Assembly (NCBI RefSeq): GCF_024494725.1
Contig: NZ_JANHDK010000005.1
Coordinates: forward strand, 62,001-126,000
Length of the DNA stretch: 64,000 bases
From: Haloplanus ruber
GTDB taxonomy: Archaea; Halobacteriota; Halobacteria; Halobacteriales; Haloferacaceae
Reading direction: 5' to 3'
The number at the start of each line of letters is the position of its first letter. Position 1 is the first letter of the stretch. Positions 1 to 7,885 of the stretch are shown one piece after another. Position numbers and translations under genes: made by a program. The notes beneath the pieces were generated by a model, which saw nothing but the letters and a program-made list of their open reading frames with translations, was not told the origin of the DNA and searched no databases.

Positions 1-37
1 TACGCCCCGATCCCCCGACGCCGCGTCGCGAGGGTTT

Positions 38-1129
38 ATGTCGGACCCCTCGTTTCTCCATGCAACTCCCATGGTACTCGGACTGTCGGGCCCACTCGTC
101 TCGGTCGTGTTGTTTCTGGTCGGCGTCGTCGTCGTCATCGTCAGCGTCGAGGCGTTCATCGAAGCGGTCGCCGAGGGCGCGCTCGCGCTCGGGGTTTCCG
201 GCTTCTTTCTCACCGTCGTCCTCGCGGGGACGGACCTCGAAAACGTGATCCTCGGGGTTGCCGCCGCGTACGACCAACTGCCCGACCTGGCGCTCGGCAC
301 CGTCTTCGGTGAGGCTCTGTTCATCCTCGGCGCGGCCGTCGGCATCGCCGGCGTGTTGGTCCCCTTCGAGACGGACGTGCCGCGGAACTACCTGGGGATC
401 ACGCTTCTCGCCCCGTTTCTCTTCTTCGGCCTCGCGCTCGATGGCACCCTCTCGCGGTTCGACGGCGCCGTCCTCACCGCAACCTTCGTCCCCTATCTCG
501 CCGTCATCTACATGCTCGAACGCTACACCGACACCCGTTATCTCTCGGCCGAGGAGGTCGAGGTCATGGAGCGGGAGCGAGAACGGGAGACCGACGCCGA
601 GGAGGACGAGGACGCTGACGACGGGTGGGTCGACCTCGACGTAGACGTCGACGACTTGGTCGAGGACCACGTTCCCGAACGCCACGAGGGCGCGGCGTTT
701 CTCGGCATCGCCATCCTCGCCACCGTCGGCATGACGGTCGGGTCCGAACTCGCCGTCGAGGGGGCCAAGGGCTTGCTCACGCTTCTGGGTGTGACCGGCC
801 TCGCCTTCGGCGCGACGGTCATGAGCTTCATCGCGTCGCTGGAAGAACTGTTCCTGACGGTCGAACCCGTCAGGCGGGGCCGCCCACATATCGGCGTCGG
901 CAACGTCGTCGGGAGCATGCTCTTTTTCGTCAGCGCCAACGCGGGACTGATCGCGCTGGTACACCCCCTCGATACGACGGGGGCCGTCATGACCGTCCAC
1001 TGGCCGTTTTTCTTCGGCACCCTGCTTGTCGTCGCCGCCGCCTTCTACCGGGGGAAGGTGGGCCGTCCCACCGGCGTCCTCCTCCTCGGGGCGTACGTCG
1101 TCTACTGGGTCGCGAACTACGCGGTCTGA
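38..1129 (+). CDS. Sodium/calcium exchanger-family (CaCA) membrane protein
   Basis: A polytopic membrane protein of 363 residues, predicted to exchange cations across the cell membrane. It has two homologous five-helix halves separated by an acidic cytosolic loop (about residues 175-215, rich in Glu/Asp). The two alpha-repeat-like motifs are GTDLENVILG in the N-terminal half and SLEELFLTVEPVRRG with a following GNVVGS in the C-terminal half; these carry the acidic residues expected for cation binding in CaCA proteins. There is no cleavable signal peptide, unlike the next two paralogues. Its stop codon abuts the stop of the convergent exchanger at 1130. Ion specificity cannot be read from the sequence. 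Confidence 0.8.
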   Translation: MSDPSFLHATPMVLGLSGPLVSVVLFLVGVVVVIVSVEAFIEAVAEGALALGVSGFFLTVVLAGTDLENVILGVAAAYDQLPDLALGTVFGEALFILGAAVGIAGVLVPFETDVPRNYLGITLLAPFLFFGLALDGTLSRFDGAVLTATFVPYLAVIYMLERYTDTRYLSAEEVEVMERERERETDAEEDEDADDGWVDLDVDVDDLVEDHVPERHEGAAFLGIAILATVGMTVGSELAVEGAKGLLTLLGVTGLAFGATVMSFIASLEELFLTVEPVRRGRPHIGVGNVVGSMLFFVSANAGLIALVHPLDTTGAVMTVHWPFFFGTLLVVAAAFYRGKVGRPTGVLLLGAYVVYWVANYAV

Positions 1130-2356
1130 TCACTCCCCGATGGGTACCCCGCTGAAGACGACGAGCGCGACGACCCAGTAGGCGACATAGAGGCCGCCGA
1201 GCAGACACCCGTGCCAGCGTTTCATCTCCCCCTCGTAGAAGCAGTAGGCAGCGATAGCGGTCACGACAATCATCGCCGGGAGGTGAACGGTCAGCACGGA
1301 CGGCGAGATGGTCACCTCGCTGAGGAACGTGATGACGCCGATGTTGCCGGTCACCGAGAACAGCACGCTCCCGATGACGTTGCCGACGCCAATCTCGGGA
1401 AAGCCCCGTCGGACCGGCTCGATAGTGAGCATGATATCCTCGAACGTCAGCAAGAGCGTGAGGAAAGTCGCCCCGAACACCGTCTCGGAGATGCCGAACC
1501 CTTCGATGACTACCTCGGACCCGCCCTCTAAGAGCATCGCCGCGAAGACGATGCCCGCGAGCGCGACGAGAGAGAGGGCGATCCACACGAGCCCGGAGTT
1601 TGCGAGATCACCCAGCACACGCTCCTCGGGAATCTCCTCGAGCGCGTCCGACCGCGTCGCAGTCCCACCGTCGGATCGGAGCTGTTCCCCGAGTTCCGTG
1701 TTGCGAAACACCGGCACCTCGCGCTGGCGCTCGCGGACGATGATGTAGCCGAACGCAAAGACGAAAAATGCCGTCAGTACGACGCCGTGAACGGCGGTCA
1801 GTGTCCCGAGCAGGACGAACGGAACGAGGACGAGCGGTGCGAGACCGAAGACGACGATGTAGTCGTTCGGCAAGTCGACCGGGAACGGGCGGACGACGGC
1901 GGCGAGCGCGAGCGTGACGCCGATGATCGCCAGCCCCGTACCGAGCGCAGTTCCGAGCGCCGCCTGCTCCAGTCCGCCGCCCGACAGGACCAACGCGAGA
2001 ATCGTGTCGTCGAACTCGAAGCCGGTGAAGATGATCGCCAGTGCGAACAGGGACATCTTCATATTGACCGAGGCACGCGCGAGATAGCTGATGAGTTTCT
2101 CCGTACAGGCGGTCAACAACAGCACACCGCCGAGAAGCACGATCACCGCCCCGGTGGTTCCCTGTGCCTCGATGAACCCCTCGATGGCGCCTTCGACTCC
2201 ACCCTCTTCCTCTTCGCCCGTTTCGTCGTCCTCCTGTGCGGCGACCGTTCCAACCGGGCCGTCGACGCCGGTGTCCTGAGCGACCGCAGAGGCGGCCGGT
2301 GAGGCAACGAGGAGGAGCAACACGAGAGCGACGACCGTTCGTGGACGCAGTGACAT
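1130..2356 (-). CDS. Sodium/calcium exchanger-family membrane protein with signal peptide
   Basis: A second CaCA-type exchanger (408 aa). It opens with a Sec-type signal sequence (hydrophobic VVALVLLLLVASPAASA) and a Glu/Asp/Gly-rich stretch (about residues 27-55), then two five-helix repeats. Motifs are GFEFDDTILALVLSGG in the first half and LTFEDIMLTIEPVRRG then GNVIGSVLF in the second. A central cytosolic loop carries charged residues (about 205-245). It is convergent with the exchanger at 38 and divergent from the one at 2597. The external N-terminus would put an acidic extension outside the cell. Substrate ion unknown. Confidence 0.78.
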   Translation of the reverse strand: MSLRPRTVVALVLLLLVASPAASAVAQDTGVDGPVGTVAAQEDDETGEEEEGGVEGAIEGFIEAQGTTGAVIVLLGGVLLLTACTEKLISYLARASVNMKMSLFALAIIFTGFEFDDTILALVLSGGGLEQAALGTALGTGLAIIGVTLALAAVVRPFPVDLPNDYIVVFGLAPLVLVPFVLLGTLTAVHGVVLTAFFVFAFGYIIVRERQREVPVFRNTELGEQLRSDGGTATRSDALEEIPEERVLGDLANSGLVWIALSLVALAGIVFAAMLLEGGSEVVIEGFGISETVFGATFLTLLLTFEDIMLTIEPVRRGFPEIGVGNVIGSVLFSVTGNIGVITFLSEVTISPSVLTVHLPAMIVVTAIAAYCFYEGEMKRWHGCLLGGLYVAYWVVALVVFSGVPIGE

Positions 2357-2596
2357 CGACCGTCTCCAGGCACACCCGGCGCTTATACCTCCGTTTCGGG
2401 GTAGTGCCGTACACCGAACGTCGATACAGGAACCGAGTTCGGTGAACGACGATACATCCGCTCTGAACGGACAGTGACGTATCCGCTGGCTCCCTACACC
2501 GGTACGCTGGGACGCTCCGGTTCTATGTATAATAATTCAACGTACGTGAGTACACGGAAAGGGACACATAAGAGTCACCACCCGTAACGGCCGTCG
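2357..2596. promoter_or_regulatory. Divergent promoter region between two exchanger genes
   Basis: This 240-bp gap holds no plausible gene. An AT-rich TATAATAATT block lies near 2528-2537 in otherwise GC-rich DNA. A second TATA-like element (ACATAAGA, about 2566-2573) is spaced about 27 bp from the ATG at 2597, fitting a leaderless transcript of the plus-strand exchanger. A promoter for the minus-strand exchanger is expected here too, but I cannot place it firmly. Confidence 0.4.
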
Positions 2597-3757
2597 ATGA
2601 TATCCGTGAGTCGTCGGGTGCTCGTCGTACTGGTCGGGGTGCTTCTTCTTTCCGCGGTCGGTGCCGGAGTCGTCGCCGCACAGGAGGACGACGAAACGGG
2701 CGAAGCGGGCGAAGACGGCGAACTACTCGAGGTGTCCGGCTTCGCCGCGGTGGCGACGCTGCTGGTTGGATCGCTGGTGTTGCTCGCGAGCATCGAACTC
2801 CTGATTCACGCGCTGATACGGACGGCGCTTCGATTCGGCGTCTCGGCGTTCGTCCTCGCGGTGGTCTTCTCCGGGTGGGAGTTCGACAACGTCGCCTTCG
2901 GGCTGTTCACCGGGTTCGCGGAGATGCAAAACGTCGCGTTCGGCCTCGCTATCGGCAACGCCGTCTCCATTTTCGGCATGACGCTCGCACTCGGCGCACT
3001 CGCCGTGCCCTTCGTCGTCGACGTGCCGAACGACTACCTCCTGTTGATGATCGCCTCGCCGGTGTTGCTGATCCCGCCACTGTTGTCCGGGACCCTGACG
3101 CTCGCACTCTCGGTCATGCTCATCGTGGTCTACGTGATGATCTTCGGGTACATCCTCTGGCGGGAGAGCCGGATGGACCGGACGTTCATGGAGTCCGACG
3201 AGGTGAAAGAGGTCGTCGCGGCCGCCGACGGACAGGGCGAGGCCGGCGTGCCGTCGTATGTCCCCGATCCGCTCCGCCGCCTCACTGACCTGAAGTGGTT
3301 CTGGCCCGCGATGTTGCTCGTGGGCATCGGCGGCATCGTCGTCGGAGCGGAGAGCGCCGCCACCGGCGTCGAGGGTATCCAGGCGACGTGGAACCTCACG
3401 GGGACGTTCATCGGCGTCACGCTGGTGACGGTGTTGCTAACCCTCGATGACCTTCTCTTGATCGTCGAACCACTCCGACTCGGCTACTACGACGTCGCTG
3501 TCGGGGGCGTCATCGGCAGCCTCCTCTTTTTCGTCACCGCCAACGTCGGGATCATCGGGCTGGTCGGAACCATCGATTTCCGATGGGAAACCGTCTTCTT
3601 TCACCTCCCGTCGCTGTTCGTGTTCACCGGGCTCTCGGGGTATTTCCTCTGGAAAGGGGAGATGTCCCGCCGTCACGGCGCCCTGTTGCTCGGGATGTAC
3701 GTCCTCTATCTCGCGATCAACGTCCGCTTTTTCGCGACGCTCCCCGTCGAGGGTTAG
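2597..3757 (+). CDS. Sodium/calcium exchanger-family membrane protein with signal peptide
   Basis: Third CaCA-type exchanger in a row (386 aa). It starts with a signal sequence (VLVVLVGVLLLSAVGAGVVAA) followed by an acidic QEDDETGEAGEDGE linker very like the one in the divergent paralogue at 1130. The two repeats carry GWEFDNVAFGL and LTLDDLLLIVEPLRLG motifs, and the second half ends with GVIGSLLFFVTANVGIIG. It overlaps the 3' end of the convergent HTH gene by 4 bp. The shared N-terminal architecture of this and the 1130 gene suggests they are the closer pair. Confidence 0.78.
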   Translation: MISVSRRVLVVLVGVLLLSAVGAGVVAAQEDDETGEAGEDGELLEVSGFAAVATLLVGSLVLLASIELLIHALIRTALRFGVSAFVLAVVFSGWEFDNVAFGLFTGFAEMQNVAFGLAIGNAVSIFGMTLALGALAVPFVVDVPNDYLLLMIASPVLLIPPLLSGTLTLALSVMLIVVYVMIFGYILWRESRMDRTFMESDEVKEVVAAADGQGEAGVPSYVPDPLRRLTDLKWFWPAMLLVGIGGIVVGAESAATGVEGIQATWNLTGTFIGVTLVTVLLTLDDLLLIVEPLRLGYYDVAVGGVIGSLLFFVTANVGIIGLVGTIDFRWETVFFHLPSLFVFTGLSGYFLWKGEMSRRHGALLLGMYVLYLAINVRFFATLPVEG

Positions 3758-4035
3758 TCGGCCTCCTCGACGTCGTCGGCGTGCAGGAGGAACATGGGGT
3801 CCGGTTCCGGCGAGGCCCGGAGTTCGATGTGCTTTGTCAGCCGGTAGTACTTCCGTCGGCTGGTCCGGTAGCTCTCGACGATATCCGCCTCCTCGAGCGT
3901 CGAGAGATGGTGGGCAGCGGTCTTCCCGTCCATCCCCACCCGGTCGGCGAGTTCGGAGACGTATCGCGGCTCTGTCGCCAGTTCGCGGATGATCTGTAGT
4001 CGCGCTTTGCTCCCGAGTACGTCGAACAGGGACAT
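3754..4035 (-). CDS. ArsR-like winged-helix transcriptional regulator
   Basis: A 93-residue DNA-binding protein. Residues about 1-70 form an ArsR-type winged helix: SLFDVLGSKARLQIIRELA, a recognition helix around DRVGMDGKTAAHHLSTLE, and a basic wing (SRRKYYRL). The C-terminal 20 residues are acidic (ASPEPDPMFLLHADD). No conserved Cys pair is present, so it does not look like a classical soft-metal sensor. It is convergent with the third exchanger and divergent from the amphi-Trp gene. Control of the neighbouring exchangers is plausible but only from position. Confidence 0.8.
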   Translation of the reverse strand: MSLFDVLGSKARLQIIRELATEPRYVSELADRVGMDGKTAAHHLSTLEEADIVESYRTSRRKYYRLTKHIELRASPEPDPMFLLHADDVEEAD

Positions 4036-4091
4036 CGATCACCGGTACTTGGGACGCACACTATTTTACCTCTCTCCTCTTAGAACAGTCC

Positions 4092-4382
4092 ATGGCTGAC
4101 CTGCCGGACGCGAACGACGGGCCACGAACCGTCTCAGACGGCTACTTCGAGCGGGAGGTTCGCCTCTCCCGGGAGTCGACGGCGGCGTTCCTGCGTGACC
4201 TCGCCGACCAGATCGAATCCGAGCCACGACTCACCATCTCGACCGACGAGTGGGAGATTCCCTTCGAGTTCGACGAACCCATCGAGGTGGAAGTGGAGTT
4301 CGTCGGCGAAACCCACCGCCAACTGGAACTGGAGTTGGAGTTCGAGTGGTCTCCGCCGGAGGACAAGATCGGGGTTAATTGA
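4092..4382 (+). CDS. amphi-Trp domain-containing small protein
   Basis: A 96-residue acidic protein matching the haloarchaeal amphi-Trp family. It has a short helical N-half (residues about 25-48, REVRLSRESTAAFLRDLADQ) followed by alternating hydrophobic/acidic beta strands (FEFDEPIEVEVEFVGE, LELELEFEWSPP). Function of the family is not established. A TATA-like CTATTTTAC lies about 27 bp before the ATG, consistent with a leaderless transcript separate from the downstream SBP gene. Confidence 0.7.
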   Translation: MADLPDANDGPRTVSDGYFEREVRLSRESTAAFLRDLADQIESEPRLTISTDEWEIPFEFDEPIEVEVEFVGETHRQLELELEFEWSPPEDKIGVN

Positions 4383-4387
4383 TAAAC

Positions 4388-4409
4388 ATTCCTCCGGAAT
4401 TTTTATACT
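4388..4409 (+). promoter_or_regulatory. Palindromic operator plus TATA box of the SBP lipoprotein gene
   Basis: The perfect palindrome ATTCC-TCC-GGAAT spans 4388-4400 and is followed directly by the TATA box TTTTTATAC (about 4401-4409). The TATA centre is about 27 bp before the ATG at 4432, predicting a leaderless mRNA. The palindrome occupies the BRE position, so a bound protein could block or recruit TFB. Related palindromes occur at 19146-19159 and 21116-21128. Confidence 0.6.
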
Positions 4410-4431
4410 AACCGTGTCCTGATAGCCGCGC

Positions 4432-5559
4432 ATGCAACGGACACCGACGAGACGGTCGTTTCTCGTCACGGCGGGGGCGACGGGAGCGACGGGGCTCGCG
4501 GGCTGTCTCGGCGGGACCGACGGCGGCGACGCCGGCGACGGAGCCGACGGAACGGCGACGCCGACCGCCCCCGACGAGACGCCGACCGGAACCACTACGG
4601 GCACGCCGATTCCGGGGGAGTCGTCGCTGTTGCTCAACTGGAAGCCGAGCGGTCTCCACGTCCCCTACTTCGCCGCGAAGGCGAACGGCTTCTACGAGGA
4701 GGAGGGACTGACGCTCTCGACCATCGAGACGGGCGAGGGGTCGACCTTCTCGGCGAAGCAGGCCGGCCTCGGCAACACCGACTTCGCGATTTCGAGTAGT
4801 GACCAAGTGTTGAACGTCAACAGCCGCGATCTCTCGCCGCTGTCGGTCGGCGTCGTGATGCAGAAAAGCCCCGCCGTGGTGTTCTCGACCCGCGACACCT
4901 TCGGGGAAGAACTGAGCGACGTCGAGGCACTCGCCGGCAAGACCGTCGGTACCGGCCCGGGGATGGTGCGGATGCTCACCACCCTCCTCTTGGAGGAGGC
5001 GGGCATCCGCGAGGACGTCGAGATGGTCGACACGGGGTACGACACCGTCCAGCAACTCCTCTCGGGCAAAATCGACGCCGCCGGGGGCGTCTTCGGTGAC
5101 GCCATCAGCGCCGAGGCGCAGGGCTACACCGTCGACAGCATCCCCGTCGCCGACACTATCCCCGCCTACGGGCACGTCGTCACGGTGAACCGCGACTGGG
5201 CGGCCGCGAACGACGAGGCGGTCCGGGCTTTCCTGCGGGCGACCGCCCGCGGCGCCGCGTGGGCCCACCGGCGGCCGGGTGACGCGACCGAGTTGCTCGT
5301 CGAGGCCAACGGGGTTCTCGCGGAGTCCCGCGAGCAACAGCGACAGAAGTGGGAGACTCTGGCACAGGAGTTCATGCTCGGTGACGCTGTCGAGCAGAAC
5401 GGCTGGGGGTGGAGCGAGGCCGAACCCTGGCAGGTGAGCCACGACGCCCTCGCGGACGCCGACGCCCTCGGTGGCGAGGTCGACCCGACCGCCGTCTGGA
5501 CCAACGACTACCTCGACACCGACTCCCCGTATATCGGCTCGTATACGGACCAGCTCTGA
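4432..5559 (+). CDS. ABC importer substrate-binding lipoprotein, NMT1/THI5-like (SsuA/ThiY class)
   Basis: Extracellular solute receptor of an ABC importer (375 aa). The N-terminus has a twin-arginine start (RRSFLVTAGATGATGLAG) ending in a lipobox with Cys at LAGC, then a Gly/Asp/Thr linker to about residue 60. The type-II SBP fold begins with LNWKPSGLHVPYFAAKANG, the NW-P-G signature of the NMT1/THI5-like family, and ends with a WGWSEAEPWQ segment and WTNDYLD. The stop overlaps the next permease (TGATG), so the two are co-translated. Related proteins in the window are an HTH fusion (7882) and a cytosolic one (17066). Possible substrates include pyrimidines, riboflavin-like compounds, sulfonates or nitriles; none can be picked from sequence. 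Confidence 0.85.
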   Translation: MQRTPTRRSFLVTAGATGATGLAGCLGGTDGGDAGDGADGTATPTAPDETPTGTTTGTPIPGESSLLLNWKPSGLHVPYFAAKANGFYEEEGLTLSTIETGEGSTFSAKQAGLGNTDFAISSSDQVLNVNSRDLSPLSVGVVMQKSPAVVFSTRDTFGEELSDVEALAGKTVGTGPGMVRMLTTLLLEEAGIREDVEMVDTGYDTVQQLLSGKIDAAGGVFGDAISAEAQGYTVDSIPVADTIPAYGHVVTVNRDWAAANDEAVRAFLRATARGAAWAHRRPGDATELLVEANGVLAESREQQRQKWETLAQEFMLGDAVEQNGWGWSEAEPWQVSHDALADADALGGEVDPTAVWTNDYLDTDSPYIGSYTDQL

Positions 5560-6362
5560 TGGCGACCACCGACCGGCGCCTCCCGTCGGTCGACGCCCCG
5601 ACGGCGAGCGGCGGCGTCGTCCGCACCGCCGTCGGCTACGTCTGGCCGCCAACCGCGGTGTTGGTCGTCGTCGTCGCTTGTTGGCGGTGGTTCGTGACGA
5701 CGACCGGTGTTCCGGCCGTCATCCTCCCCGGACCGACCGACGTCGGGACGGCCTTTCTCGCCGCCCGCGGAACCCTGCTCGCGGCGGCAGGGGTGACGGC
5801 GACGACCGCGGCCTTAGGGCTGGCCGGCGGGGTCGTCGTCGGTCTCACGCTCGCCTTCACGATGGTCTGGTCGCGGGCCGCGTCGGCGGTCCTTCACCCC
5901 TACCTGATCGCGTTGCGGATCGCCCCCCTCGTCGCCATCGCACCCCTCCTCTTTCTCTGGATCGGTGACGGGGTCGTCGCGCGAGCGACGCTCGTCACCA
6001 CGCTGACGGTGTTTCCGGTCGCCATCGCGTCGGTCGACGGTCTCCGGTCGGTTCCCCGGGAGTACGTCGACCTCGCGCGCTCGGTCCGGGCGCCACCGAT
6101 CCGAACCTTTCTCCGGGTTCGGGTGCCGGCGGCCGCGCCGAGCGTCTTCGCGGGCGTGAAACTCGCGGCGGCGCTGTCGGTCGTTGGGACTGTCGTCGCG
6201 GAGTTTCTCACCCTCCAGTCCGGGCTGGGCTATCAACTCTTTCACACCGCGGAGTTCCTGCAGACGAGCACCACCTTCGCGGCCCTCGGGACGCTCACGC
6301 TGCTCGGTCTCGTCTTTTATCTCGTCCCCGCGGCGGTCGAGCGGCGACTGGACTGGGGCTGA
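5559..6362 (+). CDS. ABC importer permease (SsuC/ThiX-like)
   Basis: Inner-membrane permease of 267 residues from the ATG overlapping the SBP stop; this coupling decides the start. About six membrane segments are visible, beginning YVWPPTAVLVVVVACWRW. The cytoplasmic coupling loop (EYVDLARSVRAPPIRTFLRVRVPAAAPSVFAG) follows the EAA pattern that contacts the ATPase. It abuts, stop to stop, the second permease gene on the other strand (6363). The two permeases are related but clearly distinct, suggesting a heterodimer served by the single ATPase at 7115. Confidence 0.85.
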   Translation: MATTDRRLPSVDAPTASGGVVRTAVGYVWPPTAVLVVVVACWRWFVTTTGVPAVILPGPTDVGTAFLAARGTLLAAAGVTATTAALGLAGGVVVGLTLAFTMVWSRAASAVLHPYLIALRIAPLVAIAPLLFLWIGDGVVARATLVTTLTVFPVAIASVDGLRSVPREYVDLARSVRAPPIRTFLRVRVPAAAPSVFAGVKLAAALSVVGTVVAEFLTLQSGLGYQLFHTAEFLQTSTTFAALGTLTLLGLVFYLVPAAVERRLDWG

Positions 6363-7118
6363 CTACCCCCACGTTACGGCGCGCTGACAGAGCAACACGC
6401 CGCCGTAGAGTCCCAATCCGATGGGCAGGAGAACCGCGAGCGCCGCGAGCATCACGTCGACCTGGACGTTCTCGGAGGCGGCCAGGATCAGTGCGCCCAA
6501 GCCGTCGTTCGAGAGGATCCACTCGGCGACGACGGCCCCGACGACCGACAGTGTCACCGCCTGTTTCAGCCCCGCGAACACGTCCGGGAGGGCGTGTGGC
6601 AGCCGCACCGACAGGAAGGTTCGGAGTGGATCGGCGTCCACGGACCGGAGCAAGTCGAGATGGGCGTCGGGCGTCCGCGACAGGCCGGCGGCGGTTCCGA
6701 CCACGACGGGGAAGAAGACGACGAGGGCAACAAAGAGGACCGCCGTCTCGAAGCCGACGCCGAAGTAGATGAGAAAAACGGGCGCGACGGCAATCTTCGG
6801 CAGGACGCGGGCGGCGACGAGGTAGGGGTAGAGCGCCCGCCTGAGCAGTGGGATCGTCGTGACGAGTACGGCCAGTGTGAAGCCGGCGGTGACCCCCGCG
6901 GCGCCGCCAACGAGGATCTTCCGGAGCGTCTCGACGGCGTTGGTCAGATACAGCTCCGGATTGCCGACCAGACGGGCGAGGACGGCGGCCGGCGACGGCA
7001 ACAGGAAGGGCGGAACAGCGAAGGCGACGGTGACCGCCCACCAGCAGGCGACGGCGACGACCAGCCCTGCGAGCGGCAACGTCGCGTCGGGAAGCGGCAC
7101 GCGGTCAGCGACGCTCAT
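6363..7118 (-). CDS. ABC importer permease (SsuC/ThiX-like), second subunit
   Basis: A 251-residue permease with about six membrane helices, starting after LPDATLPLAGLVVAVACWWAV. The EAA-type loop reads LLRSVDADPLRTFLSVRLPHALPDVFAG. Its ATG overlaps the stop of the upstream ATPase gene (ATGA), so it is third in the minus-strand operon HTH-SBP, ATPase, permease. Together with the plus-strand lipoprotein and permease this completes one importer encoded by two convergent operons. Confidence 0.85.
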   Translation of the reverse strand: MSVADRVPLPDATLPLAGLVVAVACWWAVTVAFAVPPFLLPSPAAVLARLVGNPELYLTNAVETLRKILVGGAAGVTAGFTLAVLVTTIPLLRRALYPYLVAARVLPKIAVAPVFLIYFGVGFETAVLFVALVVFFPVVVGTAAGLSRTPDAHLDLLRSVDADPLRTFLSVRLPHALPDVFAGLKQAVTLSVVGAVVAEWILSNDGLGALILAASENVQVDVMLAALAVLLPIGLGLYGGVLLCQRAVTWG

Positions 7119-7885
7119 GTGTCGCCGTGGAGCGCTCCGCGGACCCGGGCGACCTGTGCCCCGAAGGTCTCCGACCCGAAGACCGACTCGTCGCGCGGCC
7201 GCGAGAGATCGATGTCGAACTCGGCGACGATCCGTCCGGGCGAGCCGTTGGCGGCCGGATCGGCGTCGCCGTCGGCTGCGACCACGAGACAGCGGTCGCC
7301 GAGGAAGACCGCCTCGGGGACGCTGTGGGTGACAAACACCACCGTCTTACGGTTCTTGCGCCAGAGCCGGAGGATTTCGACGCCCATCTCGTCCCGCGTA
7401 ATCTCGTCGAGTTCACCGAACGGTTCGTCCATGAGCAACACGTCGGCGCCGAGGTGAACCGCGCGGGCGATGGCGACCCGCTGTTTCATGCCGCCCGAGA
7501 GTTCTGACGGGCGGGCATCCTCGAAGCCGTCGAGACCAGTCGTGGTAAGGAGGTCCCGTGCCCCCGCCGGATCGGGGTCCTTTCCGGCCATCCGCCGCAG
7601 GAAGGTGACGTTCTCGACGGCCGACTTCCAGGGGAGGAGCGTGTGATCCTGAAAGACGAACCCGAGGCGGGCCGCCGACTGAGCGACTTCCGGCGGGTCG
7701 CCGTCGACGGTGACCGTGCCGGTCGTCGGTTCCTGCAAGCCGCCAATAGTTCGGAGGAGTGTCGTCTTCCCGCATCCGGAGGGGCCGACGACGGTAACGA
7801 ACTCCCCCTCGTCGACGTCGAGGTCGACGTCGGCGAGCGCGTCCACGTCGTCGTAGCTAACCGAGAGATTCTCCGCGTGAATCAT
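7115..7885 (-). CDS. ABC importer ATP-binding protein (SsuB/ThiZ-like)
   Basis: Cytoplasmic ATPase that drives the importer (256 aa from the chosen ATG). Walker A is GPSGCGKTT, the signature is LSGGMKQRVAIARA, Walker B is DVLLMDEPFGELDE, and the switch histidine lies in VTHSV. A longer reading frame extends 20 codons upstream, but the ATG at 7885 overlaps the stop of the preceding gene (ATGA) and gives the family-typical N-terminus MIHAENLSVSY. It ends by overlapping the permease ATG at 7118. Confidence 0.88.
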   Translation of the reverse strand: MIHAENLSVSYDDVDALADVDLDVDEGEFVTVVGPSGCGKTTLLRTIGGLQEPTTGTVTVDGDPPEVAQSAARLGFVFQDHTLLPWKSAVENVTFLRRMAGKDPDPAGARDLLTTTGLDGFEDARPSELSGGMKQRVAIARAVHLGADVLLMDEPFGELDEITRDEMGVEILRLWRKNRKTVVFVTHSVPEAVFLGDRCLVVAADGDADPAANGSPGRIVAEFDIDLSRPRDESVFGSETFGAQVARVRGALHGDT

